Below are positions 1 through 9,012 of a stretch of 64,000 nt of DNA, in pieces. Every line of letters begins with the position of its first letter. The stretch's first letter is position 1. Position numbers and translations under genes: made by a program. Below the pieces are notes generated by a model that saw only the letters and a program-made list of their open reading frames with translations, had not been told where the DNA came from and did no database searches. Origin of the DNA: Natronorubrum tibetense GA33 (GTDB lineage: Archaea > Halobacteriota > Halobacteria > Halobacteriales > Natrialbaceae); contig NZ_KB913017.1 in the NCBI RefSeq assembly GCF_000383975.1, forward strand, positions 2,717,527-2,781,526, written 5' to 3'.

Positions 1-1410
1 CTCACGCAGGTAGTCGCCCAACGCTCGCACGAACGTCTTCGCCGTGATCACTGGCGGTGACCGGATCGGCTCGTCGAGCGCGACCTTGATCAGGTAGTCC
101 GTTAGCCGCCACAGATTGTAGATCAGCGTCGACAGCGCGAAGTTGCACAGTCGAAGCCGGTAGCCCGTCGACGACGTCTTTGGCATGAAATCCTTGAGCG
201 ACTTGTACTGGTTCTCGATGTCCCACCGTCGACTGCATCCGTTCACGACACTCGAGATTTCTTCGGGTTCAACGCGGTCCTCGTTCGTCACGAACACCGC
301 GTACTTGCCGTCGGCATCGTTGCTCGTACTCGGCGCGTAGAGGAACTCCGCCTCGTGATGGACCTCACCATCGATTCCGAACGGGACATCGTTTTTAACA
401 GCTTCATCCGCCGTTGAATGCTCCTGAATATCCTGGATCGCCGCTAAATCATCCTCGTACGTCGGAACCGGTGAGAGATACGTGAGCCCGCGATCGTCAA
501 CGTCTGCGTACATTCGGTTGACGTAGAATCCGCGATCGAACATCACCAGATCCAGATCGACGAACTACTCAGCACGGTCAAACAATCGACTCACTAAATC
601 GGCTTTCGAGTACGATGGAGAACAGTCGGGCTCCCACGCGGAATTCTCTTTGACCGGCTCAATACCGAGAACGATCGGTGCGTGGTCGCCAACCAGCGTG
701 ATAGTAGCGTACTTATACCCGCGCTTGTACTCGCCGTCTTTCTTGTACCCGCTCACCATTTTCGGGCAGTCTGGCTTCGCGATCCCCGCCTCCTTGTCCT
801 CCCACGGCCAGACGTGAAACTGCTCGTGGGTTATGTCGATTGCCGAAACGGTCTGACGAGAGTCGAAGGAATCGTCACCACGGATCGAGTTGATGATGTT
901 TTCCGTGGCAGCGTTGAATGCCGTCATAATCGCGTCCCGAACCTGGTCGATCTCGGCCATCGAATCATCGTCCTCGAAATCCTCGAATGTGAGCTGGCCA
1001 TCCGAACCCTTGGACGTGGCGATCTTCTTGATTGCACGAATGAACGTCGAATCGTCACAGATGAGGTTATCGTCGGTGGGCCAGCCGTACTCGGCTTCTG
1101 AGTGGGCACTGCTGGAGATCTGCAAGATGGTGATCGACGTAGACCCACTAGAGAACGTGAACGTAGAGCCGCCTGAGAGTACATCTGTCGTACAGAGAGA
1201 ACCATCAGAGGAAGCGCTTCGTAAGCTCATTTCGAACGGATGGAAGAATCCCTTGAGCCAATCACAGACGACCAATCCGAAGAGAATTGTGAGTGAAGAG
1301 ACTCTGTCGGAACCGTATTTTTTAGATATGAAATCGTATGAAATAGCCGGTTGCTGAAGACTGCTTATTGAGCAAAAGCACTTACCTTCATTTGGCATAA
1401 CAAAATGCAT
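1..1410 (-). pseudogene. IS4-superfamily DDE transposase, nonsense-interrupted, 3' part off window
   Basis: The reading frame runs leftwards from about 1410 to base 1 and continues past the edge. It shows an AIDIT segment near 840 (probable first catalytic Asp), FDRGFY just after the break (second Asp), and near 190-225 the R-x3-E-x6-K signature of IS4-type enzymes (RWDIE then KSLK); the usual preceding Tyr is Cys. An in-frame TAG near 567, between DRAE and FVDLD, splits the protein before the second catalytic Asp, so it is probably inactive unless read through. The codons above about 1100 (residues 1-100) look less protein-like and may lie outside the true gene; the real start may be a later Met. 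No inverted repeats or target duplication could be defined. Confidence 0.7.
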
Positions 1411-1620
1411 GGGTAAGGCAAAGCAGCTATATTATTGGGTGGATGACTTGGCACGGAATCTATATTGTGCAAAAATGCTGCTCTGGCTGGTCTCGTATCC
1501 GCTCTGTCTGTATTCGTGGTTCGTCACTTGCTGTCTGAACCAATGATTTTACAGCCAGTCATAATGGGGGCTACAACGGCTGTAGTATTCTACGCGATGA
1601 ACCCGAACCAGCAGAAGTAA
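1409..1620 (+). pseudogene. Small membrane protein gene with apparent frameshift
   Basis: An ATG at 1409 opens a frame (MGKAKQLYYWVDDLARN...) that stops at 1546. The next frame, open from 1447 to a TAA at 1620, encodes a hydrophobic stretch (AALAGLVSALSVFVV, later VIMGATTAVVFYAM). The frames join naturally if the A5 run near 1475 had one more A, giving a protein of about 70 residues with two membrane segments. I infer a one-base loss in a homopolymer, either real decay or a sequencing error. No family is recognised. Confidence 0.35.
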
Positions 1621-2077
1621 AAATGCTGTACTATCCTCTCATCTCTTCCACTGTGAGACCAATCTCCATTATAATTGCATGCGCTCGCTGTAGCAAAGAG
1701 ACACTACACCGACCGATGTGTTAGTTCCCCGTATAGACCGGACTCGGATCAGATTTTATCACCTGATGAGGATTTCAACAGAACCATTCAAATCCTCTTC
1801 ACGTATGGGTATTTGCCGTGACCACTCTTTGAACGAGTCAGCCAAAAACCGATAGAATCCCTGTCAGAGTAACATCTGCTCACCAATAGCAATATCACCA
1901 CACATTCAAGAGTGTTAATGTATCTTGGAAAATTACCACTTTTTGAAAGTTTGTTCTTCAATTAAGCATATATGTCTGAGAAAAATATCTGAAGATAGAA
2001 AGTCAGGGAATATAGAACATCACTGGATACCGATCAGTGGAATAGAATGACAACAACAAGCAAATCAAGCAGATAAC
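1621..2077. other. AT-rich intergenic stretch, no gene seen
   Basis: About 450 bases of clearly AT-richer DNA with no convincing coding frame on either strand. It should contain the promoter of the secreted protein at 2078; several AT-rich blocks between 1920 and 2000 could serve as TATA elements, but none sits at the usual 27-base spacing. Nothing else was recognised. Confidence 0.5.
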
Positions 2078-3103
2078 ATGGACCAGAAGAAACCGCGATC
2101 AACGAAAGGAGCCTCAAGAAGAACCGTTATGAAGACTCTTGGAGTCGCCACTCTCACAGGAATTGGTGCATCAGGTGTTGCTGGTGCCGCCACTGATGGT
2201 GAAGTTGCTTCTGACGACCTCCACAGCGATGACAAGCATGTCTTTGACGCCGAGAAGCTGGAATCTGACGATGCCATGTCGGAGGTCTATAGGGAATCTC
2301 CACTGTACCTCATAGAGGAGGTGAGTAATGGGTTCCTAGTGTACTACGATGTTGAAGAAGTCGAAGAGGAGTTCGAGACCGTCTCATACGAAAAGGACGG
2401 CCCCTCGATTACAGAACAATTGCAGTCGGACCCCAAAACAAAGAAAGCCAAGGAAGAAAGCAGTAATACTATTGACGAGATCAAAGAAGAGGGACGATCG
2501 AGCATTCGACCTCAGTCAAGCCACAACTTCACAGTCTACCTTGGTAGTGATCGATCCCGGTCGTTTGTCGACGATGGTGACGCAGATACCTACACAATCT
2601 GGGGGAACAAAAACGCGGAATACTCTGTTTCTGACAGAGAAACCCGAACCGATATCAGCGTTTCTCCCACAGCGTTATCTGACCCAGGTGCATACGCTGA
2701 ACTCAGTTCGGTCTTCCAGGTTTCGGGTAGCGGCACAGAGTCCGCCACTATAACGGTCGAAACGGAACACCAAGGTACTCTGTGGGCAGCAGCAGGTGCG
2801 ACCTCGGAGATCGACATTGAGTTCTCTGTTGAGAATCTGAGTGGGACCGGATCGTGGAGCAGTTCGATTCTCAACGAGGAAGTGTCTGGCATTGTCAACG
2901 ACGAGGATTTCCAAGGCACTGAGGAAACCTCAGTCACGGTCAACCTTCAGGGAGGAAACAGCTACCGTCTAGCTATCGAACAAACGTCGACATGCTATGT
3001 TGGCGGTTACAATGGTGCCACTAACCGCTTCGGCGGTTACTTGTCGGGCGGTAATTTCGACGACGAGTATCTCCAACACCAGAATTGGAGCATCGAATTC
3101 TAA
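2078..3103 (+). CDS. Tat-exported protein of unknown function
   Basis: The 341-residue product begins with a twin-arginine signal: RR near residue 14, then a hydrophobic run (TLGVATLTGIGASGVAGAA) ending in a probable signal peptidase I site near residue 39, with no lipobox Cys. The mature part is acidic and rich in Ser and Thr, with a charged region at about 90-145 and a beta-rich C-terminal half with Gly-rich turns, suggesting a folded extracellular domain. No catalytic motif was recognised. Base composition is lower in GC than the main chromosome and the gene lies beside a transposase remnant, so acquisition by transfer is likely. Confidence 0.7.
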   Translation: MDQKKPRSTKGASRRTVMKTLGVATLTGIGASGVAGAATDGEVASDDLHSDDKHVFDAEKLESDDAMSEVYRESPLYLIEEVSNGFLVYYDVEEVEEEFETVSYEKDGPSITEQLQSDPKTKKAKEESSNTIDEIKEEGRSSIRPQSSHNFTVYLGSDRSRSFVDDGDADTYTIWGNKNAEYSVSDRETRTDISVSPTALSDPGAYAELSSVFQVSGSGTESATITVETEHQGTLWAAAGATSEIDIEFSVENLSGTGSWSSSILNEEVSGIVNDEDFQGTEETSVTVNLQGGNSYRLAIEQTSTCYVGGYNGATNRFGGYLSGGNFDDEYLQHQNWSIEF

Positions 3104-3178
3104 CTTCTCTAAAATATAATTTCACTTCCTGGATCTCCTGCGAACCCGACAAATATTTAGATTAATTAACTAACGGTT

Positions 3179-3400
3179 CTATTCCGATTCGACTATGGAG
3201 CAATAGAGGGTATACACAGCAGCGAATGCGATAAAGACGACAATCATACCGATCGCTACACCGACCCATCCTCCATATGGGAATCCATAGGCAAGGAGAA
3301 GTAATCCGAGCTGTTCACCCACGTATGCCATCATTAGGATTACACCCAACCCTACAAAAAATCGGACAATGAAATTTCGCTCAATGATATTCTGCTCCAT
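3179..3400 (-). CDS. Small two-helix membrane protein, unknown function
   Basis: Starting at the Met encoded at 3400 (MEQNIIERNF) gives 73 residues with two hydrophobic helices, about 9-35 and 46-68, and a short acidic tail. The same frame is open upstream to 3547, but that part has unusual composition, so the later start is preferred. It faces the secreted-protein gene convergently. No family is recognised; it could be a small accessory-island membrane protein. Confidence 0.45.
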   Translation of the reverse strand: MEQNIIERNFIVRFFVGLGVILMMAYVGEQLGLLLLAYGFPYGGWVGVAIGMIVVFIAFAAVYTLYCSIVESE

Positions 3401-3725
3401 ATGTACCCCGTCCCCACCGATCCACATAAATTTTATCTCTGTGATCTCCGGAAATCGGTGGGGGACCCACCTTCTGATGAATGATTCGAGTGATGAACAG
3501 AAGGTATTAGTGGTGAATGCCATTTCGTGGTGACAAGTGGCGGCCACTGGTTGTCACTCGCCGACTCAAGAGACTAGCAGAATGTGAGCAGTCGAATTGC
3601 GTCTCACAGAGGGTTCATTTCAAGTGGGTCGCGATGCTTCTAAACGGTAGCATCGCAGCGAGCCTCTTACCATAGATGATCACCCGGAATGTTCAATATT
3701 TACCGTTCACGTACTTACATTTATT

Positions 3726-4535
3726 ATGGTTAGTCAAACAACGTGTAATATGGCTAACGAGGATAGCGCAGAACTTCGGTCAACGCTCCACAAACGACAC
3801 AACGTACTCGCCGCCCTCGCAACCGAACCCCGGACGAAACCAGATCTCGTCGACGCCATCGCCCCGTCCCGCTCGACAATTGATCGCGCCATTAGCGCCC
3901 TCAAAGACGCAGGCTGTATTGAGCGACGTGACAGCACCTACTACCTTACCCAACTCGGCCGTGTATCTCTCGCTGAACATAACCGACACACGAAGACTAT
4001 TGACGGTATCGCTCGCGCCAGTGATGTCCTTGACTCCGTCTCCACAGATGTCCACATCGATCCCGTCTTCTTCAGCGGAGTATCCGTCCAGATCGCCGAT
4101 CCGCATGCCCCAGAATCTGCCCTCAAAGATAGTATCGAGGCGCTCAAGGCAACCGACCGACTAGTTGGTCTCGTTCCCGTCATCCTCTCGGTGTATATTG
4201 AAGCACTTACCGACCTCGTCCGAGAACACGACGTCAAAGCCGAACTCCTCCTCCACGAAAACGCATTTGATTCCCTCCTTGAATCCTATCAGGATCGATT
4301 CGGCAACATTGACACCACTGCTCATGTTGACTTCTACGTGACCGACCAAGACCTTCCTTATGCTCTCTGGATCACGGAACATGACGAGCGCTCGCGAGTT
4401 GATATCACCGCCCATGAGAACGGTGGCGTGCGTGGCGTCCTAATGAATGATTCCCCGACTGCTCTGCAGTGGGCTCGCAACGAGTTCGCTGAGTATCTCG
4501 AAACTGCAGATCCGGTTACAGTTGATCTGATATGA
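3726..4535 (+). CDS. Winged-helix transcription regulator, FilR1-like
   Basis: The 269-residue protein has an N-terminal winged helix (about 20-80; RSTIDRAISALKDAGCIERR is the recognition-helix and wing region) and a longer C-terminal sensor domain (about 100-260) of the kind found in haloarchaeal relatives of the methanogen regulator FilR1. The ligand is unknown. A TATA-like element (TTCAATATTTA, about 3692-3702) lies about 28 bases before the ATG at 3726, favouring that leaderless start; Met9 at 3750 is the alternative. A hairpin of GGCGG/CCGCC arms near 4577 may end transcription. Confidence 0.75.
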   Translation: MVSQTTCNMANEDSAELRSTLHKRHNVLAALATEPRTKPDLVDAIAPSRSTIDRAISALKDAGCIERRDSTYYLTQLGRVSLAEHNRHTKTIDGIARASDVLDSVSTDVHIDPVFFSGVSVQIADPHAPESALKDSIEALKATDRLVGLVPVILSVYIEALTDLVREHDVKAELLLHENAFDSLLESYQDRFGNIDTTAHVDFYVTDQDLPYALWITEHDERSRVDITAHENGGVRGVLMNDSPTALQWARNEFAEYLETADPVTVDLI

Positions 4536-5027
4536 TGACCTCGCACGCCAATCCTGGATGAATCTGAGGACCCGTTGGCGGTATGTCCGCCGCCTAGTCC
4601 AGTCGGCTCACTTATCGGTGAGAATATTATCCAAAGCGGCGGCCAAGTTCTTTGATGACTACAACCCCAGTCATCAATATGCCAAGAAACAATAGTGGTA
4701 ACCATGAACCATCTGGTGGTGCCTGCCCAACAATACACAATTGGATAGTAATAGCATTAGTGTACCGCCTTTTCTAAAGTGCTAATTAGCTCGACACCGA
4801 CGATAAGTGTTGTTGAGTTGGTGGTTTGTAGGAATCCAAACGCAGAATCTGTGGTCGTACAGGCTACCGATTTGCTATCGCGCTCACTAGTTTATCAACC
4901 GGTCGCCGTTCACCGTTCGACGAGACGGCGATGGTGTCCCGACGGCGTCTCGGTTCGGTTTGCGCCGAATCGTCGTCCCTCCTGCCCGTTTGCTGACTCT
5001 TATCTGTCCGACGCTCAATGTGCACGC
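4536..5027. other. Intergenic gap, probable edge of accessory stretch
   Basis: No frame with haloarchaeal protein character is seen. A short hairpin with GGCGG/CCGCC arms lies near 4577. Composition rises from AT-rich to the high GC typical of the rest of the window around 4950, so this gap probably holds the boundary between accessory DNA and core chromosome. A TATA-like CTTATC at about 4999-5004 belongs to the next gene. Confidence 0.4.
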
Positions 5028-5891
5028 ATGGCACTCGAGAAACCGGATCTCTCCGGCCAGACGGCGTTCATCACGGGGACGACCCGCGGCATCGGCAAGT
5101 CGATCGCACTCGCCCTCGCGGAGCAGGGCTGCAACATCGTCTCGACGGGCAAGACGAGCGAGGACGACGACGATTACGAGGACCGCGACCTCGAAGGATC
5201 AATCGAACAGACGGCCCGCGAAGCGGAAGAACACGGAGTCGAGGCGCTTGCGATCAAACTCGACGTCCGCGACGAGGCGGCCGTCGAGGCGGCGGCCGAC
5301 CGCGCGATCGACGAGTTCGGCGAGGTCAACATCGTCATCAACAACGCGAGCGCGATCCAGCTCGCGGCCGTCGAGGATCTGCCGCCCAAGCGGTTCGACC
5401 TCATGACCGATGTCAACGTTCGGGGAACGTACCTGACCTCGAGGGTCTTCGCGGACCATCTCCGCGAGGTGGATAACGCGTGGCTACTCACGAATTCGCC
5501 ACCGGTCGGCATCGACCGCTCCCCCGGGTCGGGTCCGTACGCGTGGTCGAAACTCGGGATGAGCTTCATCACGCTCTCGCTTGCGAGCGAACTCGGCGGC
5601 GACGATGTCGGCTGTAACACCTTCTGGCCCGTTACGGCGATCGACACGCGCGCGACGCGATACTTCGGGATGGGCACCGAAGAGGACTGGCGAACCCCCG
5701 AGATCGTCAGCGACACCGTTCTCGAGATACTCACTCGCGACCCTGCGGAGTTCACCGGGAATGCGGTCTACGACGAGGATGTGCTTCGAGAAGCCGGCGT
5801 GGACGATTTCTCGCGGTACAACCTGACGGAAGGCGATCCGGCGCCCGGATCGGCGCAGCTGTTCGATCCCGAGTATTCTCGGCCCGAGTGA
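5028..5891 (+). CDS. Short-chain dehydrogenase/reductase (HSDL2-like)
   Basis: A 287-residue SDR. The Rossmann cofactor motif TGTTRGIG lies near residue 17, the structural motif NNAS near 106, and the catalytic YAWSK in the second half with a Ser in the preceding NSPPVG segment. A long Asp-rich insertion after the second strand (DDDDYEDRD) resembles HSDL2-type and related short-chain oxidoreductases. The ATG at 5028 is chosen because a TATA-like CTTATC lies about 27 bases upstream; the frame is open further upstream but without protein-like sequence. The substrate is not predictable. Confidence 0.8.
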   Translation: MALEKPDLSGQTAFITGTTRGIGKSIALALAEQGCNIVSTGKTSEDDDDYEDRDLEGSIEQTAREAEEHGVEALAIKLDVRDEAAVEAAADRAIDEFGEVNIVINNASAIQLAAVEDLPPKRFDLMTDVNVRGTYLTSRVFADHLREVDNAWLLTNSPPVGIDRSPGSGPYAWSKLGMSFITLSLASELGGDDVGCNTFWPVTAIDTRATRYFGMGTEEDWRTPEIVSDTVLEILTRDPAEFTGNAVYDEDVLREAGVDDFSRYNLTEGDPAPGSAQLFDPEYSRPE

Positions 5892-6003
5892 GTTTCGGCT
5901 ATCGCTCGTACGACGAGGACGACCGACCGTTCGACCCGGTTGCCAGGGGCGTAGAACCGTCGGAACGACTATTTTTGGCCACGTTGAAGTGCTAGATGAG
6001 ATC

Positions 6004-6447
6004 ATGTACGATCACATACTCGTGCCCACCGACGGGAGTAACCCGGCAACGGCCGCAGTCGAAGAGGGAATCGAACTTGCCCGGCAAAACGACGCCGCGA
6101 TCCACGCGCTGTACGTAGTCGAACCGATTCCGCTCGGTCAATTCTCCGCCGGTCCCGGCCCGGCCTCCTCGGAGTGGGGCGATGTCGTAGAGGAACAGCG
6201 AAACGAAGGTGATGCGGCCACGTCCGACGTTGCCGACCGTGCGAGCGAGTACGACCTCGAGGTCGTCGAGGCGATCGAGCACGGCAAGCCACACGTCCAG
6301 ATCATCGAGTACGCCAACGAACACGATATCGATGCGATCGTCATGGGCACCCACGGTCGTTCCGGGGCGAATCGACTCGTTCTCGGAAGCGTCACCGAAA
6401 ACGTCGTGCGAAAGAGCGAGGTTCCAGTCCTTACCGTCCGAGAGTGA
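6004..6447 (+). CDS. Universal stress protein, UspA family
   Basis: A 147-residue single-domain Usp. It begins YDHILVPTDGS, the first strand and loop of the nucleotide-binding fold, and ends with the ATP-binding G-x2-G-x9-G-S pattern (GTHGRSG then LGS) followed by VPVLTV. The start at 6004 matches the family; an in-frame start at 5989 would add five residues. It stands alone, transcribed towards the convergent spermidine-synthase-like gene, with a palindromic repeat between them. A general stress role is the family expectation. Confidence 0.85.
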   Translation: MYDHILVPTDGSNPATAAVEEGIELARQNDAAIHALYVVEPIPLGQFSAGPGPASSEWGDVVEEQRNEGDAATSDVADRASEYDLEVVEAIEHGKPHVQIIEYANEHDIDAIVMGTHGRSGANRLVLGSVTENVVRKSEVPVLTVRE

Positions 6448-6462
6448 CGCGGCGATCCAGCA

Positions 6463-6546
6463 CTAGTAGTCACTGAAAATCGCTGCACACCCGATCGCAC
6501 GAGGGCGTTTCGATCGGTGTCTCAATCGTTTCAGTTGTTACTATAC
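6463..6546. repeat. 84 bp imperfect palindrome, copy A of a dispersed element
   Basis: The left arm (6463-6497) pairs with the right arm (6511-6546) around a 13-base loop; outer ends read CTAGTAGTCACTG and, on the other strand, GTATAGTAACAACTG. A closely related palindrome lies at 32373-32458. It sits between two convergent gene ends, where it could form a cruciform or stop both transcripts. It resembles small non-coding mobile repeats (MITE-like) in haloarchaeal genomes; the parent transposon is not identified. Confidence 0.7.
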
Positions 6547-6557
6547 TCGTGTGACCG

Positions 6558-8141
6558 TCACGCTACCGGCGCGAGTGCGGCCGGCGGCTCACTCGAGGGA
6601 CTCCCGCCCGTCTCCTCGATCACGTATCGCTGTCCGAGCATCGGATCGAGTAAGCTGTCGACCTCGCCGCGGTCGTCCCGGAGGACCGGTGCGTCGGGGT
6701 CCGGATCGCCCAGGTGGTTGTCGATCTGGTCCGCGAGGTCGACGCTCAGTTCGCGGTCCTCGTTGCGCTCTTGGAGGTCGGCCTCGGCGAACCCGTTCTC
6801 CTCGTTCGTCGCCACGATCTGGATGTTCTGGATGGCACTCGAGTCGGAGGTCCGGAAGGCGTACGTGTCGGGGAAGACCTCGTCCATCGTCCCCTGCTGG
6901 GCGTGATAGAACTCCGCGGCCGGCCCGTTCGGCGCGGCGATAACGTTAGCGTGGAAGATGCCGTCGTCGGTCAGCCGCTCGCTCACGAGGTCCATGAACT
7001 CCACGGTGGTCAGGTGGAAGGGGACCTGATCCTGTTTGTAGGCGTCGAGGACGATCAGGTCGTAGGTTTCGTCGGTGTTCTGGAGGAACTGCCGACCGTC
7101 GTAGACGTGTGAGGTCATGTTCTCGTCGTGCTCGAGGCCGAAGTAGTCCTCGGCGGCGTCGGTGACCTCGGGATCGATTTCGACCACGTCGATGTCGACG
7201 TCGTACTGTTCCTCGAAGTCCTGCGGGCCGGTGTAGCCACCGCCGCCGATGAACAGGACGTTATCGACGTCTTCGACGTCGTCGGTCATGAGCATCGGCA
7301 GGTGAAAATAGGTCGTGTACTCGAAGACGTGTCGGTCGGGGTCCTCGAGGTCCACCGCGCTATGTCGCGCGCCGTCTAAGTACATCGTCCGCTCGTTGCC
7401 GTCGTCGACGATCTCGAGTTCCTGATGGGCCGTCTGGGTCTGGTAGACGACGTCGCCGCGGTGGTCGATGGCGACCGGCCCGGCACCGGTCGCGGCGACC
7501 AGCAGGAGGAGGACGACGACGCTCGTGAGGACGGGTTTCCGCGGGAGCGTGGGGAGGTTGAGTACGACCGCCGTGCCGACGAGGATGAGTCCGAACAGGA
7601 GCCCGATCCCGTCGATACTCAGCCCCGGAATAAGGACGAACGTGGTCGCTCCCGAGCCGAGGATGCTGCCGATCGTCCCCAGCGCGTAGACGTGTCCCGA
7701 CGCCTCGCCGGTTCCGCGCTTCTGTGAGAGTTCCGCGGCGTAGGGGCTGATGAAGCCGAGCAGGTACGTCGGCGGCCCGAAGAGGATGATCGCTGCCGGG
7801 AGCGCGGCGTACCGCGGGGGCAACGCGAGCGTCGCCGTATACCGCAGGAGAAAGTCGCTCGCGTAGATCACAACCGCGACGTACACCGCCGTTCCGAGCA
7901 ACAGCCACGACATCTCCCGGTTCGTCGCGGTGCTGGCTCGCTTCCCGCCCTGCCAGTAGCCGAGGCTCAACGCGGCGAGGACGACCGTCAGAATCCCGCC
8001 GACGGTGTAGATGTGGCTGCCGAACTGCGGGGCGATGAGTCGGACGGCCAGAATCTCGAGACCCATGCTGGTGACCCCCGAGACGAAGACGGCGAGTTCG
8101 GGTTTCGTGGGTCGATAGTTCGCGGCGGTCCGCACGTCCAT
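6558..8141 (-). CDS. Membrane-fused spermidine synthase-like protein
   Basis: A 527-residue fusion. The first 250 residues hold about seven to eight hydrophobic helices, starting with the segment around ELAVFVSGVTSMGLEILAVR; the C-terminal part is a Rossmann methyltransferase-like domain of the spermidine synthase family (glycine loop FIGGGGYTGP, acidic VVEIDP, and YDLIVLDAYKQD at the active-site loop). Whether it makes polyamines is unclear: these membrane fusions are uncharacterised as far as I know. The start at 8141 gives MDVRTAANYRP; the upstream extension lacks protein character. Confidence 0.8.
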   Translation of the reverse strand: MDVRTAANYRPTKPELAVFVSGVTSMGLEILAVRLIAPQFGSHIYTVGGILTVVLAALSLGYWQGGKRASTATNREMSWLLLGTAVYVAVVIYASDFLLRYTATLALPPRYAALPAAIILFGPPTYLLGFISPYAAELSQKRGTGEASGHVYALGTIGSILGSGATTFVLIPGLSIDGIGLLFGLILVGTAVVLNLPTLPRKPVLTSVVVLLLLVAATGAGPVAIDHRGDVVYQTQTAHQELEIVDDGNERTMYLDGARHSAVDLEDPDRHVFEYTTYFHLPMLMTDDVEDVDNVLFIGGGGYTGPQDFEEQYDVDIDVVEIDPEVTDAAEDYFGLEHDENMTSHVYDGRQFLQNTDETYDLIVLDAYKQDQVPFHLTTVEFMDLVSERLTDDGIFHANVIAAPNGPAAEFYHAQQGTMDEVFPDTYAFRTSDSSAIQNIQIVATNEENGFAEADLQERNEDRELSVDLADQIDNHLGDPDPDAPVLRDDRGEVDSLLDPMLGQRYVIEETGGSPSSEPPAALAPVA

Positions 8142-8214
8142 TACCCGATCGGAATGGGTCCCGCCGTGAGTACTTGTCGTCTCGGTAGCGGTCCGGGACG
8201 CTTTGCGGGGTCCA

Positions 8215-8439
8215 TTACGGCCGCGTGATAACGTGCGTGAGCACGAACACCGCAATCGCGACGACGGCGACGGTCACGACGCCGAACTCGAGGGCCCCGA
8301 CGAGATCCGCACCCCAGACGAACATGGCGGCGAACAGCGCCGACAGCACCGCGTTCAGCAGGACCAGTACACGCGGGTCACCCTCCGAAGACTCGAGTCC
8401 CTCTTTCAACCCGTCCGGGTCGGCGTCAGGGTCTGCCAT
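8215..8439 (-). CDS. Small two-helix membrane protein
   Basis: A 74-residue product: an acidic N-terminus (MADPDADPDGLKEG) followed by two hydrophobic helices at about 27-45 and 49-70. A start at 8493 would add 18 residues. It is transcribed divergently from the SRPBCC gene, the two starts being about 107 bases apart and sharing a promoter region. No family was recognised. Confidence 0.6.
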   Translation of the reverse strand: MADPDADPDGLKEGLESSEGDPRVLVLLNAVLSALFAAMFVWGADLVGALEFGVVTVAVVAIAVFVLTHVITRP

Positions 8440-8545
8440 GGCTGAATACGCGAACGTCGCCCACTTATCCGTTTCCCTGTCGGAGTCGGCCATCGCACAC
8501 TCGGCGACACGGGCATTTATATCGGTTCCCACGAAGGTGGCCGAT

Positions 8546-8962
8546 ATGCGCGAGGTGACGGTCTCTCGAGTCCTCGATGCCTCACCGGTCGTGGTGGCCC
8601 GGTGGCTCGATCCGCCGACCATCGTCGAAGCCGAGGGAAGTTTCACCGTCGAGACGATCGACGAGCAAGGGAACGCGACGGTCGTCGTCGCCAGCGGTCC
8701 CGGCATGCAACTGCCGCTGCGGTTCGAGGAGCGCGACGAATCGATCTATTACACCCAGGAGGGCGAACAGGGACCGTTCTCCCACATGGAGACGTGGATC
8801 GACCTCGAGGACGTGCCCTCGGGCACGCGGGTCACGATTCGGTCGTCGGTCTCGCTCGCCGCACCGATTCCTTTCGGGGATCGATTGGCCGCCTGGAAAC
8901 GGAAGGGCGAACTGAAACGAGCGCTCGACGCGCTCGTCGAGGAGTTCGGCGACGTCGAATAA
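8546..8962 (+). CDS. SRPBCC (START-like) domain protein
   Basis: A 138-residue protein of the polyketide cyclase/CoxG-like ligand-binding fold: beta-rich, opening MREVTVSRVLDASPVVVARWL and ending in a long helix (FGDRLAAWKRKGELKRALDAL) typical of the family. A TATA-like TTTATAT at about 8516-8522 lies 26 bases before the ATG, supporting this leaderless start. The ligand is unknown. Confidence 0.75.
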   Translation: MREVTVSRVLDASPVVVARWLDPPTIVEAEGSFTVETIDEQGNATVVVASGPGMQLPLRFEERDESIYYTQEGEQGPFSHMETWIDLEDVPSGTRVTIRSSVSLAAPIPFGDRLAAWKRKGELKRALDALVEEFGDVE

Positions 8963-9012
8963 ATCGCGGCCGCGAAATCGATTCGGGGCTCTTGTAGCAC
9001 CACCGAAACCGG

